The notes beneath the pieces are model-generated. The model saw only the letters and a program-made list of their open reading frames with translations. It did no database searches and was not told the origin of the DNA. Positions 27,660 to 36,064 of a stretch of DNA of 64,000 nucleotides are shown here, in pieces. This DNA is from Paenisporosarcina sp. OV554 (lineage in GTDB: Bacteria > Bacillota > Bacilli > Bacillales_A > Planococcaceae), in contig NZ_QBUC01000006.1 in assembly GCF_003058165.1 (NCBI RefSeq), positions 124,001-188,000 of the forward strand. Direction: 5' to 3'. Both the position numbers and the translations under genes were made by a program. Within the stretch, counting starts at the first letter, position 1; each line of letters begins with the position of its first letter.

Positions 27660-28856
27660 TTATTTGAACTTTCTGCTCGAATACCCATCCATTAGATATT
27701 TCACAAACGTATCATCTCTCACTAACCACGTAGCATAGTTTCTTTTCAAATATTTCTCCCCTTCATCAAAACTTTCAAATTTTAAATCGAGTATTTTTTT
27801 ATTTTTTTCAATAATCCATTCGCTTTCCCCTGAGGGATAGAGAAAGAAAATTTCTTCCGTTTGATTTTTATAAAGACATCCGAATATAGAATGTTTTATA
27901 TTGTATCGGTTTCGCCTTGCGTCTTCCCTCAGGGGATCTAAGTTAAATGTCTCTAAAACAAACTGAGCGTATGCTTCTTTAGTTAGTGAACTACCCGATG
28001 CTTTTGCATGCCCTCCGCCACCGAATGTACCAGCTACTTCTGAAACATCTACATGATCGTGTATGGTTCGAAATCCTAAGCGTTTTCCACCAATATTTAA
28101 AATAGCAATATAGTCTAAATGTGGGTATTCTTTGCCGAGTTCATTGCCAAGTTCAGAATGATAAGATTCGGCATACACAATACCTGCTAGATAATTCCCA
28201 ACTTGTGTTTGGATAAGTTCTCTGCGTTTGCGTCGAATATAACGTTCGATTTTATTCTCTTCCATATCGAGTATTTTGTTTTCGAATTCGTCAAAACGAA
28301 AATGGTCATCCGTCATTAGTCGACTCAACATTTTTTCTTCAAATTCCTCAATAGTAATTAAGTAAAAAAGTGCATTAAGACGCTGCGCATGTGCATTTTC
28401 ATTTTTCTCCCATTCCCACGTATCATATTGTCTAACTAGCTCTACAAATTCAGCAATTGCCTCAGATGGTTTTAATAGTTGATTACTTACAAGATGTTCA
28501 TAAAACAAGGAAGTCGCAGAAGTTAATTTCCCTTCTTCGTCCTCAACGACTACATGTCCCCATTCATATTCGTTAAAATGCAGTGCAGTTTTATGATGAT
28601 CTAGCAACTGAACTCGTCCATCTGACTGGTAAAAGTCATTAAGTTTTCTTTCATTTTCGTCGTTTACAGACAAATCAGTAATAAATAAAAAGGTATTCTT
28701 ATCATCATTTTCCAAGAACCACTCTACTTCACGATTTAGACTGGCAATGGAATTGTATCTAACCTTCACCTGTTTACCAAAAGCGAGTTTCGCTAATATA
28801 CCGCATCCGACGCCGTCCAAATCATTATGAGATAACAATTTATACATATTTTTCAC
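27660..28856 (-). CDS. nrnB: DHH-family oligoribonuclease NrnB
   Basis: 398 residues, matching B. subtilis NrnB in length. SHNDLDGVGCG at 8-18 gives the first metal ligands, LITDLSVN-like FITDLSVNDE the second, LLDHHKTALH the DHH core, and GGGGHAKASGSS the DHHA1 motif near 285. It degrades short oligoribonucleotides (nano-RNA) from the 3' end in the cytoplasm, overlapping NrnA in function. Monocistronic by spacing. Confidence 0.92.
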   Translation of the reverse strand: MKNMYKLLSHNDLDGVGCGILAKLAFGKQVKVRYNSIASLNREVEWFLENDDKNTFLFITDLSVNDENERKLNDFYQSDGRVQLLDHHKTALHFNEYEWGHVVVEDEEGKLTSATSLFYEHLVSNQLLKPSEAIAEFVELVRQYDTWEWEKNENAHAQRLNALFYLITIEEFEEKMLSRLMTDDHFRFDEFENKILDMEENKIERYIRRKRRELIQTQVGNYLAGIVYAESYHSELGNELGKEYPHLDYIAILNIGGKRLGFRTIHDHVDVSEVAGTFGGGGHAKASGSSLTKEAYAQFVLETFNLDPLREDARRNRYNIKHSIFGCLYKNQTEEIFFLYPSGESEWIIEKNKKILDLKFESFDEGEKYLKRNYATWLVRDDTFVKYLMDGYSSRKFK

Positions 28857-29032
28857 CTCTCAAAGTAGTATGGATTTAAAAGGTGGAAATTATTGATTCG
28901 GATTGTTTTTTATCTAAAGAAAAGAAAAATCGAAACAGAATAAATGTAATAGAATGAACGGTGGTTAGTGTTGAAACTTTAGGGAAGAATAACTTTTGTG
29001 TTTCTATTTTTTTGAATGAAGGATGTGAAAAA

Positions 29033-29269
29033 ATGGCTAAAATCGCAGTTGAAAAACCCTATGAAGACGTGAAAAACGCCTTAGAAGAAAAAGGACATAC
29101 AGTAACGATGTTCAATACAGATGAAAATGTTTCTGGTTATGATTTAGGAGTAGTAAGGGCAATTAACGAGGGACATAATGATGAATTCACATTTCCAGTA
29201 GTGGCAATGTCAGGGATGTCCACTGACAATGTTGTAGAAGCTGTGGAAAACCGATTAAGTCAGTTTTAA
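29033..29269 (+). CDS. ykuS: YkuS family small protein (UPF0180)
   Basis: 78 residues. The ATG at 29033 follows GAAGGATGTG; the upstream in-frame extension is not conserved-looking. MAKIAVEKPYEDVKNALEEKGH, then MSTDNVVEAVENRLSQF at the end, match the UPF0180/YkuS family. Function unknown; small, acidic and soluble. A strong terminator follows at 29.33 kb. Confidence 0.82.
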   Translation: MAKIAVEKPYEDVKNALEEKGHTVTMFNTDENVSGYDLGVVRAINEGHNDEFTFPVVAMSGMSTDNVVEAVENRLSQF

Positions 29270-29331
29270 TCTAAAGGCATAAATGTATACATTTGAAACT
29301 TAGTCGTAGTAGAAGCATCATGACTTAAAGC

Positions 29332-29371
29332 AAAAAAGTCGAGCGGGGCATGACCACCGCTCGACTCTTTT
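29332..29371 (+). terminator. Terminator after ykuS
   Basis: 10-bp stem AGTCGAGCGG / CCGCTCGACT (29337-29346, 29357-29366) with CTTTTT. Confidence 0.85.
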
Positions 29372-29478
29372 TCTACAGTCAATTGCAAGGAAGATTTTGT
29401 TCGTCGCTACCTTAATCTAAATGTACATTGGAATATTCTAACTTTAGAACTTATCGTATATCAAAAGGAGCTGATACT

Positions 29479-29658
29479 ATGGATGCGAAACGCGCGCAAG
29501 AAATCTCTACATCACAAGTCATGGCCAGTGTCTCCTTTAACGGGGAACCCGTATATATTGAACATGTTGATCAAAGCAACGGACAGGTGACGATACATCC
29601 CCTTGCCAATCCATCAAGTAAACAAAGTGTTGCTGTAGCCGAATTAGCTGAACAATAA
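29479..29658 (+). CDS. sspH: H-type small acid-soluble spore protein
   Basis: 59 residues from ATG 29479, with AAAGGAGCTGATACT upstream. MDAKRAQEISTSQVMASVSFNGEPVYIEHVD matches SspH closely (MNTQRAKEIASSPVMANVTYNG... in B. subtilis). Expected to be made in the forespore under sigma-G or sigma-F. I could not place the promoter with certainty. Its presence is the best evidence that the host makes endospores. Confidence 0.9.
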   Translation: MDAKRAQEISTSQVMASVSFNGEPVYIEHVDQSNGQVTIHPLANPSSKQSVAVAELAEQ

Positions 29659-29688
29659 TGGAGTTGGGCCATTTACTGTATTTTCTTT

Positions 29689-29718
29689 AGCCTCTTTCTT
29701 TATGGAAAGAGGCTTTTT
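29689..29718 (+). terminator. Terminator of sspH
   Basis: Perfect 10-bp stem AGCCTCTTTC / GAAAGAGGCT with TTTATG loop and T-run. Confidence 0.88.
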
Positions 29719-29770
29719 ATATTGAGTAAGAAAGATTTGTGATACCTTATGAGCTAAACTCCAAATTCCT

Positions 29771-31162
29771 TTACGCTTTAACTGGACTAGGTTTTCTGTA
29801 CCCACTACCAGGATGACCCTCTGGCAATAGGCTACTTCCATGGTCAAACAACTTTTCTCTTAATGTACCTTTTTGGTAGTCTGTTTTATATAGTCCTCTT
29901 TTTTGTAAGATTGGAACGACCAGATCAATAAAATCTTCCAGGCTTGCTGGTGTAACAAGATGATTTAGATTAAATCCATCCACACCTGATGCTTCAAATT
30001 GAAATTGTATGGCATCTGCCACTTCACTTGGATTTCCAACAATGATTGTATTGCTGTCCAGTTTTTCAAGCCGGCCAATCGCTTCTCCGATAGACAATTT
30101 TTTAGCAGAATCCTTGGTTAACGATGCTGCTTTATAGTGACCGTGTTCTGTAGGTTTAAATTCAAATGGATTGTTCAGATCTTTTTCATTATATTCGGCT
30201 AAGTCGTATCCACTTGCTCCGCCAAATTGAGCCTTTGCTGCATCAGGACTCCATAAACGGTTAAACTCCTGATATTTCAATTCCGCTTCTTCCGTTGTTT
30301 CCGCCACAATTACAGTTAGGAAAGAAAAGACTTTGATATGATTAGGATTCCGGCCATATTGTACTGCACGAGTTTTGATGTCCTCGGTATAGAACTTGAT
30401 TCTTTCTGGAGTAGGTCCACCAACAAAAACACATTCGGCATGCTTCGCTGCAAGCGCCCTTCCTTTTTCAGAAGTACCGGCCTGATAAATGACAGGCGTT
30501 CTCTGTAAAGATGGCTCACTTAAATGTGGACCTTCAACGCTGAAATATTTACCGGTATGATTAATCTCATGAACCTTGGAAGAGTCTATCAAAATACTAT
30601 TCTCCACATCTTCTAGAAAAGCTCCGTCTTCCCAGCTTGATTCCCATAGCTTATATGATACTTCAAGAAATTCGTCAGCAATTTCATAGCGTTGATCGTG
30701 TTTGATCATCTCATGAAGACCAAAATTTCTCGCTGCATTAGGAAGATATGAAGTGACCACGTTCCAGGCGACTCTTCCTTTGGTTAAATGATCTAGTGTA
30801 GAAAAGCGTCTTGCTGTTCCGAAAGGCTGTTCATATGTTGTGCTAACTGTAAAGGCAAAAGAAAGGTGTTCTGTGACGCTTGCCATAACAGGAATAATTA
30901 ATGCCGCATCAAGTAGGGGTACTTGTAGACCATCTCGAATAGATGGTTCCTTGCTTTGCTGATACGTATCATAGACTCCGAGTACATCTGCAAAAAAGAT
31001 GGCATCGATTTTGCCTCGCTCCAAAAGTTTTGCCATTTCAATCCAATACTCCAAATCCTTATAGTTACGTTGCCGCTTGCTATCCTTGTGTTTCCATAAT
31101 CCATGAGAATTGTGCATAGCACTAGCCATATCGAATGCATTAATTATTATTTGTTTTGTCAT
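29771..31162 (-). CDS. Flavin-dependent monooxygenase, NtaA/SnaA/DszA family
   Basis: 463 residues of bacterial luciferase-like fold. IDAIFFADVLGVYDTYQQS, DHLTKGRVAWNVVTSYLPNAARNFG, QAGTSEKGRALAAKHAECVFVG and the C-terminal HPGSGYRKPSP are typical of the FMNH2-dependent class (nitrilotriacetate, DMS, dibenzothiophene sulfone oxidisers). It probably cleaves a C-S or C-N bond in a sulfur source. It is last in an S-box-controlled operon after a DszC-like enzyme and MetQ, which supports organosulfur use. A flavin reductase is needed; the only nearby candidate (ssuE) is broken. Confidence 0.85.
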   Translation of the reverse strand: MTKQIIINAFDMASAMHNSHGLWKHKDSKRQRNYKDLEYWIEMAKLLERGKIDAIFFADVLGVYDTYQQSKEPSIRDGLQVPLLDAALIIPVMASVTEHLSFAFTVSTTYEQPFGTARRFSTLDHLTKGRVAWNVVTSYLPNAARNFGLHEMIKHDQRYEIADEFLEVSYKLWESSWEDGAFLEDVENSILIDSSKVHEINHTGKYFSVEGPHLSEPSLQRTPVIYQAGTSEKGRALAAKHAECVFVGGPTPERIKFYTEDIKTRAVQYGRNPNHIKVFSFLTVIVAETTEEAELKYQEFNRLWSPDAAKAQFGGASGYDLAEYNEKDLNNPFEFKPTEHGHYKAASLTKDSAKKLSIGEAIGRLEKLDSNTIIVGNPSEVADAIQFQFEASGVDGFNLNHLVTPASLEDFIDLVVPILQKRGLYKTDYQKGTLREKLFDHGSSLLPEGHPGSGYRKPSPVKA

Positions 31163-31184
31163 TCCTTAACCTCCATTATTTTTA

Positions 31185-32018
31185 TTATTTCATCCATTCT
31201 GGCCAGACATATCCTTGGTATTTCTCGCTTTCCTCATTTAATTTCTTGAATTCCTTTGATTGATAAGCCTCGAAGAGATCTTTTGCTAATTGACTGTCTT
31301 TATCCTTTCCTCTTACCGCAACTACGTTTAAGTAATGTTTAGGTGTTTTTTCTAAAACAATTGCTTCCGTTAATTTCATGCCTGAAGAGATTGCAAAGTT
31401 GCCATTAATAAATGAATAATCAACGCTATCGAGCGCTCTTGGAATCTGTGCGGGTTCAATAGGTTGAATGACTATTTTCTTTATATATTCAGAGATGTCT
31501 TTTTCAGATGCTTTTGTTGGGTCTGTTCGTTCTTTCAATTTGACCCAGCCGAGCTCCTCAAGCATGGCTAGTGCACGTGCCTGATTTACTGGTTCATTTG
31601 AAGTGGCTATAGTTGCGCCATCCTCGACTTTATCTATCGATTTATGTTCTTTAGAATAAATTCCAATTGGTGCAGTTGGGACCTTTATCAATTCAGTAAT
31701 ATCCAAACCCCTGGATTCCGCAAATGTTTTCAAATAAATCTCATTTTGAAATACATTGGCATCAATGTCTCCCTCTTCTAGTGAAATATTTGGCTGAATA
31801 TAATCATTGAATTCAATGATTTCCACTTTATAGCCTTTTTCCTCAAGAAAGGGTTTGATGCCCTCTGTCACCTGGTCACTATAGGGTCCTGAAGTAGCGC
31901 CTATTTTGATTGTCTTTTTATCTGATTCTGCATTAGTCTCACCGCTACTTGAACAAGCGGTTAACAACACCGAAAGTATGAGGAAGATGCTAAGTAATGC
32001 TATTTTTTGAATTTTCAT
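31185..32018 (-). CDS. metQ: MetQ/NlpA family substrate-binding lipoprotein
   Basis: 277 residues. The signal peptide ends LLTACSSSG. The NlpA/MetQ fold is clear: TIKIGATSGPYSDQVTEGIKPFLEEKGYKVEIIEFNDYIQPN, then DANVFQNEIYLK, and the terminal SEKYQGYVWPEW. Ligand is methionine or a related sulfur compound. No metN (ATPase) or metI (permease) gene is next to it, so it must borrow them from elsewhere. It lies between two flavin monooxygenase genes in the S-box operon. Confidence 0.87.
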   Translation of the reverse strand: MKIQKIALLSIFLILSVLLTACSSSGETNAESDKKTIKIGATSGPYSDQVTEGIKPFLEEKGYKVEIIEFNDYIQPNISLEEGDIDANVFQNEIYLKTFAESRGLDITELIKVPTAPIGIYSKEHKSIDKVEDGATIATSNEPVNQARALAMLEELGWVKLKERTDPTKASEKDISEYIKKIVIQPIEPAQIPRALDSVDYSFINGNFAISSGMKLTEAIVLEKTPKHYLNVVAVRGKDKDSQLAKDLFEAYQSKEFKKLNEESEKYQGYVWPEWMK

Positions 32019-32149
32019 CTTTTTCCTCCTTTATTATTTCATCAGTTTTGATTCGATTATTTAAAAAGTTGTACTTACTTCTTTGAGCTATTTCCCTGAT
32101 TCAATAATTCTTTTTTCTCTAACTCCCAGTAACACCTTTGAATCTCAAT

Positions 32150-33397
32150 CTATTTAAATGCGTCCAATGCCTGTCTGGCTAACAGGGAAATCACAGCATC
32201 ATCCATTGGTGGATTATGAAGTCCTGCTCTAACATCTCTGTAATACCGCTGTAGAGGGTTTGATCTTTGGAGGCTTTTTGCCCCAACAATCCTCATAGCT
32301 AAATCAACTACGACATTAGCGCTGTTAACTGCCACATGTTTCGCAGCAGCTAGCTCCGCTCCCATGCTAGGACGCTTTTCCGGCTCATCGTCCCAGCGTT
32401 GCGCAATCGAGTACAAAACATGTCTTGCTTTTAATAGCTCAAGTTCCATTTCACCAATTTTCCTCTGAACCTCAGGAACATCCTTTATTGGTCCTGGCAA
32501 ACTGTTCGGCTTGTACTCTGAAGCAAATGTAACTGCATAATTTCTGGCAGCGATGGCAATTCCGAGGTAGCACGCTGGGACATGTAAAAGCCATGCTCTA
32601 GGGAGATCTTCTAAGTTCCCAGTTTCCGTTTCCACTAGGGCTTCTAGAGGCAGTTCTACATTATTTAGAACCAAGTCATCACTCCTCGTTCCACGCATCC
32701 CAACCATATCCCAGTTTTCCTCGACGCTTACTCCCTTAAGTTTATGGTCAACTAAAAAGACACCAATCTCTCCCGTTTCCTCAATCGTTGCGGTCACCAG
32801 AGAAATATCAAGTGCAAGAGCCATCGAGGTAAATGACTTTCTACCTGTAAGCACCCATTTGCCATCCTTATTGACTACAGTCGTTTGTGGCTTGCCTCCT
32901 CTTGTCGGACTTCCTGTTGCAAGCTCAGAAGCGGCTCGGTTAATAAGTACATGATTTTGGACCACTTGACAGCAAAGGTGTTCAAACTTTTTCCTTTTCC
33001 ATTTGCGATTCACTCGTAGATCATAAATCACTCCAAGATGCCAACCAATACATAGGGCAGTTGTAGGGTCACCCTGACTGAGTCGTTCTTGCAACAGAAG
33101 AAATTCGTATAATGAAATTTCCTTTCCGCCATACATTTTTGGAACAGCAAGAGAAATATATTGTGAGTCTTTTAATTCTTGGAAGTTTTCAAACGGTAAC
33201 CTTCCAGTTTCATCCACTTCAGTAGCTCTTGAACTGAAGCGGTCTGCTAATCGTGCAGTTTGTATAAATAAGGCTTTTAGAAAATCTGTTTTAATAAACG
33301 GACTAAATAAATCCTCCGATAACTTTGAATATTTTGATTCATATTCCTTAAATTCAGTCCCTTGAGGATTCACTTTTTGCGCAGAAAGTAGTTCCAC
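32150..33397 (-). CDS. Acyl-CoA dehydrogenase-fold flavin monooxygenase (DszC/SfnB-like)
   Basis: 415 residues from the GTG at 33395-33397, with GGGG 7 bases upstream. The ATG at 33466 lies within the riboswitch terminator and would make the ORF start inside it, so I reject it. TRLADRFSSRATEVDETGRLPFENFQEL, LCIGWHLGVIYDLR, and the RIVGAKSLQRSNPLQRYYRDVRAGLHNPPMDDAV ending place it with DszC/SfnB-type enzymes that oxidise organosulfur compounds with FMNH2. First gene after the S-box. Confidence 0.82.
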   Translation of the reverse strand: MELLSAQKVNPQGTEFKEYESKYSKLSEDLFSPFIKTDFLKALFIQTARLADRFSSRATEVDETGRLPFENFQELKDSQYISLAVPKMYGGKEISLYEFLLLQERLSQGDPTTALCIGWHLGVIYDLRVNRKWKRKKFEHLCCQVVQNHVLINRAASELATGSPTRGGKPQTTVVNKDGKWVLTGRKSFTSMALALDISLVTATIEETGEIGVFLVDHKLKGVSVEENWDMVGMRGTRSDDLVLNNVELPLEALVETETGNLEDLPRAWLLHVPACYLGIAIAARNYAVTFASEYKPNSLPGPIKDVPEVQRKIGEMELELLKARHVLYSIAQRWDDEPEKRPSMGAELAAAKHVAVNSANVVVDLAMRIVGAKSLQRSNPLQRYYRDVRAGLHNPPMDDAVISLLARQALDAFK

Positions 33398-33450
33398 TTC
33401 CTTACCCCTTTCATTTTCCTCTTTAGTACAACAGCAGTTTTTCGAATATA

Positions 33451-33478
33451 AAAGAGCCCCTTTCATTTTGAAAGAGGC
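33451..33478 (-). terminator. Expression-platform terminator of the S-box at 33.5 kb
   Basis: GCCTCTTTC / GAAAGGGGC stem (one G-U) and TCTTTT on the minus strand, 18 bases after the aptamer. Confidence 0.8.
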
Positions 33479-33495
33479 AACAATTCGTTGTATCG

Positions 33496-33596
33496 CCTTA
33501 TCTTCCAGAATGAAATCATTCTGCAGGAATTAGCACCTTACTAGAGGAGGTTGCTGGACTTCACAGGGCCTGTTCCCTCAGTCTCTCTTGATAAGT
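33496..33596 (-). ncRNA. SAM-I (S-box) riboswitch for the monooxygenase-metQ operon
   Basis: Minus-strand reading gives CTTATCAAGAGAG, GGCCCTGTGAAGTCCAGCAACC, AAGGTGCTAATTCC, and closing GATAAG, all in canonical order for the SAM-I aptamer with its P1 CTTATC/GATAAG. The terminator follows directly. With SAM high the operon is off; with methionine or sulfur shortage it is on. I see no strong promoter of its own and read-through from acsA is possible. Confidence 0.93.
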
Positions 33597-33646
33597 TGCT
33601 ATTAAATTGGTTGAGGTTGAAATCTTCATGGTTCTTTTTCTTGTTT

Positions 33647-35371
33647 TTACACAGATACCCCTGTTTGTAATTGTCTTTCTTCTTCAAGTGCCTTCAATTC
33701 TCTTCTTAAAATTTTCCCGCTAATCTTTGTTTTAGGAAGCTCATCTAATACTTCAATTTCACGAGGAGCGGCATGTGCTGACAATTTATATCTCACAAAT
33801 TCTCTGATTTCTTTTATTAAAAGTGGTGAATTTTCATAACCCTTCTTTAGCACTATAAATGCCTTAACAATTTCACCACGTACTGGATCAGGCTTGCCAA
33901 TTACCCCTGCCTCTGCAACGGCTTCATGTTCAATAAGCTTGCTCTCGACCTCGAAAGGTCCAATTCGCTCACCAGAAGAGTTAATCATGTCATCACTCCG
34001 ACCTTGAAAGAAAACATAACCATCTTCATCCTGATACGCCAAATCCCCAGAAAGGTACCATTCTCCAAACCGGAAATAGGAATCGTATTTCTCTTTGTTT
34101 TTCCATACTTCTCTCATTATTGCTGGCCAAGGTGCTTTGATTGCGAGATGGCCGATTTGTCCAGACGGTTGCTTCGTCCCTTCATCATCCAGAATGGCTA
34201 CTTCAATCCCAGGAAAAGCTCGACCCATAGAACCAGGCTTAATGACTTCAGAAGGCAAATTAACAATCAACTGCGCACCTGTTTCTGTCATCCACCAAGT
34301 GTCATGAATCCGTTGCCCCAATTTTTCGATACCCCAGTGAATGACTTCAGGGTTAAGTGGTTCACCAACACTCAAAAGGTGTCGAAGTGACGTTAAGTCA
34401 TACCGTTGTAATATCGCATCCCCTTCCGCTTTCAACATCCGAAAAGCTGTAGGAGCGCTGTACCAAACAGTGACCCCTGTCCTTTCAATGGTTGAAAACC
34501 AGGACTCTGCATCAAATCTTCCACCAAATAAGACTATCGTTGCACGATTTAACCAAGGAGCAAAGATTGCATAAACGGTTCCTGTAACCCATCCGGGATG
34601 AGCTGTACACCAATAAACATCATCCTCTTTGATATCAAGTACCCATTTACCAGTTTGATACTGCTGTATCATTGCTTGATGTGCGTGTATGATTCCTTTC
34701 GGTTTACCGGTGGATCCACTTGTATAATGAATATTAAGGCGATCATCTAAATCAAGCCATTCCGTAACATTTCGCTCAGTCTTTGTAAGCCTTAATAACT
34801 CATTCAATGAGATTTCCCCAACAGCACATTGTTCTGGTTCTGCTGTAACAAAGATTTTCTTAAGTGTTGGTAAATCTCCTTTTGGTACTCGTTTGACCAA
34901 CTCGCTATCCGTGATTAAGTAGCGTCCATTACAGTCAGCGATTCTATCCCTTATAGCTTCTTCCATAAATGCTTCGAATAATGGACCTGCAACCGCTCCT
35001 ATTTTGACAGCTGCCATCATCGCAATATAGCAATCTGGATTTTTAGGGAAAAATATAAAGACAATATCGCCTTTCTTCACACCGTTAGTCTTTAATATGG
35101 TTGCTAGATGATCTGTTTTTTCTTTCAGTTGTGAAAATGTAAATTGAATTTCTTCCTCATCATTTAAATAGTGAAGGGCAACTTTATCTCCATACCCATC
35201 GTCTACGTGGCGATCAATACATTCATGAGCCATATTCACTTTTTCCGAATTGTACCAACTAAACTGTTTTTCAACTTCTTGCCAGGAAAAATCCGTTACC
35301 CCATCTTGATAGTTATTGAGATTATAAATATGATTTTCAGCTTTATTTGGCAGTAGATTTAACGTTGTCAT
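33647..35371 (-). CDS. acsA: Acetyl-CoA synthetase-like AMP-forming ligase (AcsA type)
   Basis: 574 residues from the ATG at 35369-35371, which has AAGGGGGAG upstream. YTSGSTGKPKGIIHAHQAM is the P-loop A3 motif. DDVYWCTAHPGWVTGTVY, WMTETGAQL, and the terminal PKTKISGKILRREL with the catalytic Lys follow. Overall it is collinear with B. subtilis AcsA (572 aa). It may be an isozyme for another short acid, since it is embedded in a sulfur operon. Its first 29 bases overlap the end of the ssuB remnant. Confidence 0.85.
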   Translation of the reverse strand: MTTLNLLPNKAENHIYNLNNYQDGVTDFSWQEVEKQFSWYNSEKVNMAHECIDRHVDDGYGDKVALHYLNDEEEIQFTFSQLKEKTDHLATILKTNGVKKGDIVFIFFPKNPDCYIAMMAAVKIGAVAGPLFEAFMEEAIRDRIADCNGRYLITDSELVKRVPKGDLPTLKKIFVTAEPEQCAVGEISLNELLRLTKTERNVTEWLDLDDRLNIHYTSGSTGKPKGIIHAHQAMIQQYQTGKWVLDIKEDDVYWCTAHPGWVTGTVYAIFAPWLNRATIVLFGGRFDAESWFSTIERTGVTVWYSAPTAFRMLKAEGDAILQRYDLTSLRHLLSVGEPLNPEVIHWGIEKLGQRIHDTWWMTETGAQLIVNLPSEVIKPGSMGRAFPGIEVAILDDEGTKQPSGQIGHLAIKAPWPAIMREVWKNKEKYDSYFRFGEWYLSGDLAYQDEDGYVFFQGRSDDMINSSGERIGPFEVESKLIEHEAVAEAGVIGKPDPVRGEIVKAFIVLKKGYENSPLLIKEIREFVRYKLSAHAAPREIEVLDELPKTKISGKILRRELKALEEERQLQTGVSV

Positions 35372-35584
35372 GATTCTCCCCCTTTTCAACTTGAGATAGA
35401 TCTAATAAATCAAGGATGATTGCCTTCATTTTTGCTAATTCTTCATCTCCACGTGACCGGGGTTTTGTAATGGGTACATGAAGTTCTTTATGTATTTCAC
35501 CAGGTTGTCCTCGTAAAATAAAGATTCGATCAAATAAGTAAAGAGTTTCATCGATATCGTGTGTTACCAAAACAATCGACGACT
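35343..35584 (-). pseudogene. Truncated ssuB-like ABC ATPase (C-terminal third)
   Basis: Reading from ~35584 leftward: VLVTHDIDETLYLFDRIFILRGQPGEIHKELHVPITKPRSRG..., which is the H-loop region and C-terminus of an aliphatic sulfonate/taurine importer ATPase (SsuB/TauB). Walker A, signature and Walker B are absent, so it cannot function. The upstream end is fused directly to the ssuA remnant, indicating one deletion that removed the rest. Confidence 0.82.
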
Positions 35585-35599
35585 GATATTGAAATCAAA

Positions 35600-36027
35600 T
35601 ATTCAACAGTAAATCCTGTAATTTAAATCTTTTACTGACTTGATTTTGGAATTATTCGTTACAAGAGCTGTCCACTCAGGTTTGGAATAAACATACACAC
35701 TCTCTATCGGTGATTCTTTCCCTTTCGCTAACAATGCTCCGGCTCCTGCTGTAGAACCGAAATCAACACAGCTACTATTTAGGAATTCGAGCGCCTTATT
35801 ACTGCCTTGACTGAGAACAAACTCCACTTCAATTCCGTCTTTTTTGAATTCCTCTTCTGCCCAACCAAAGTCTCTTAACACAAAACTTGTAGGTGAATAG
35901 TATGCATAATCTAGCGTGATTTTTTCGGTTTGTTATTTTTTTCTCCCTTTGCAGTTTCTGAGCACCCTGCAACTACAACTACAACTAATAACATAATCGA
36001 TATAAAACCTATTAGTAACTTTTTCAT
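35600..36027 (-). pseudogene. Broken ssuA-like sulfonate-binding lipoprotein
   Basis: ATG at 36025-36027 gives a signal peptide ending VVVVAGCSETAK (lipobox). A one-base frameshift in an A-rich stretch (~35918-35945) ends the frame at an early TAG. In the next frame the protein resumes as KITLDYAYYSPTSFVLRDFGW and LSQGSNKALEFLNSSCVDFGSTAGAGALLAKGK, typical of SsuA-type binders. It stops after KSVKDLN, where a deletion joins it to ssuB. The permease ssuC is absent. Confidence 0.83.
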
Positions 36028-36064
36028 TTTCTCTTTCCTTCTATTTTCTCGAACTTAGATTTGA

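Noticed and set aside
33398-33466. ATG at 33466 as start of the DszC-like gene
   Set aside because: It lies in the terminator stem of the S-box. The GTG at 33397 has a proper GGGG site.
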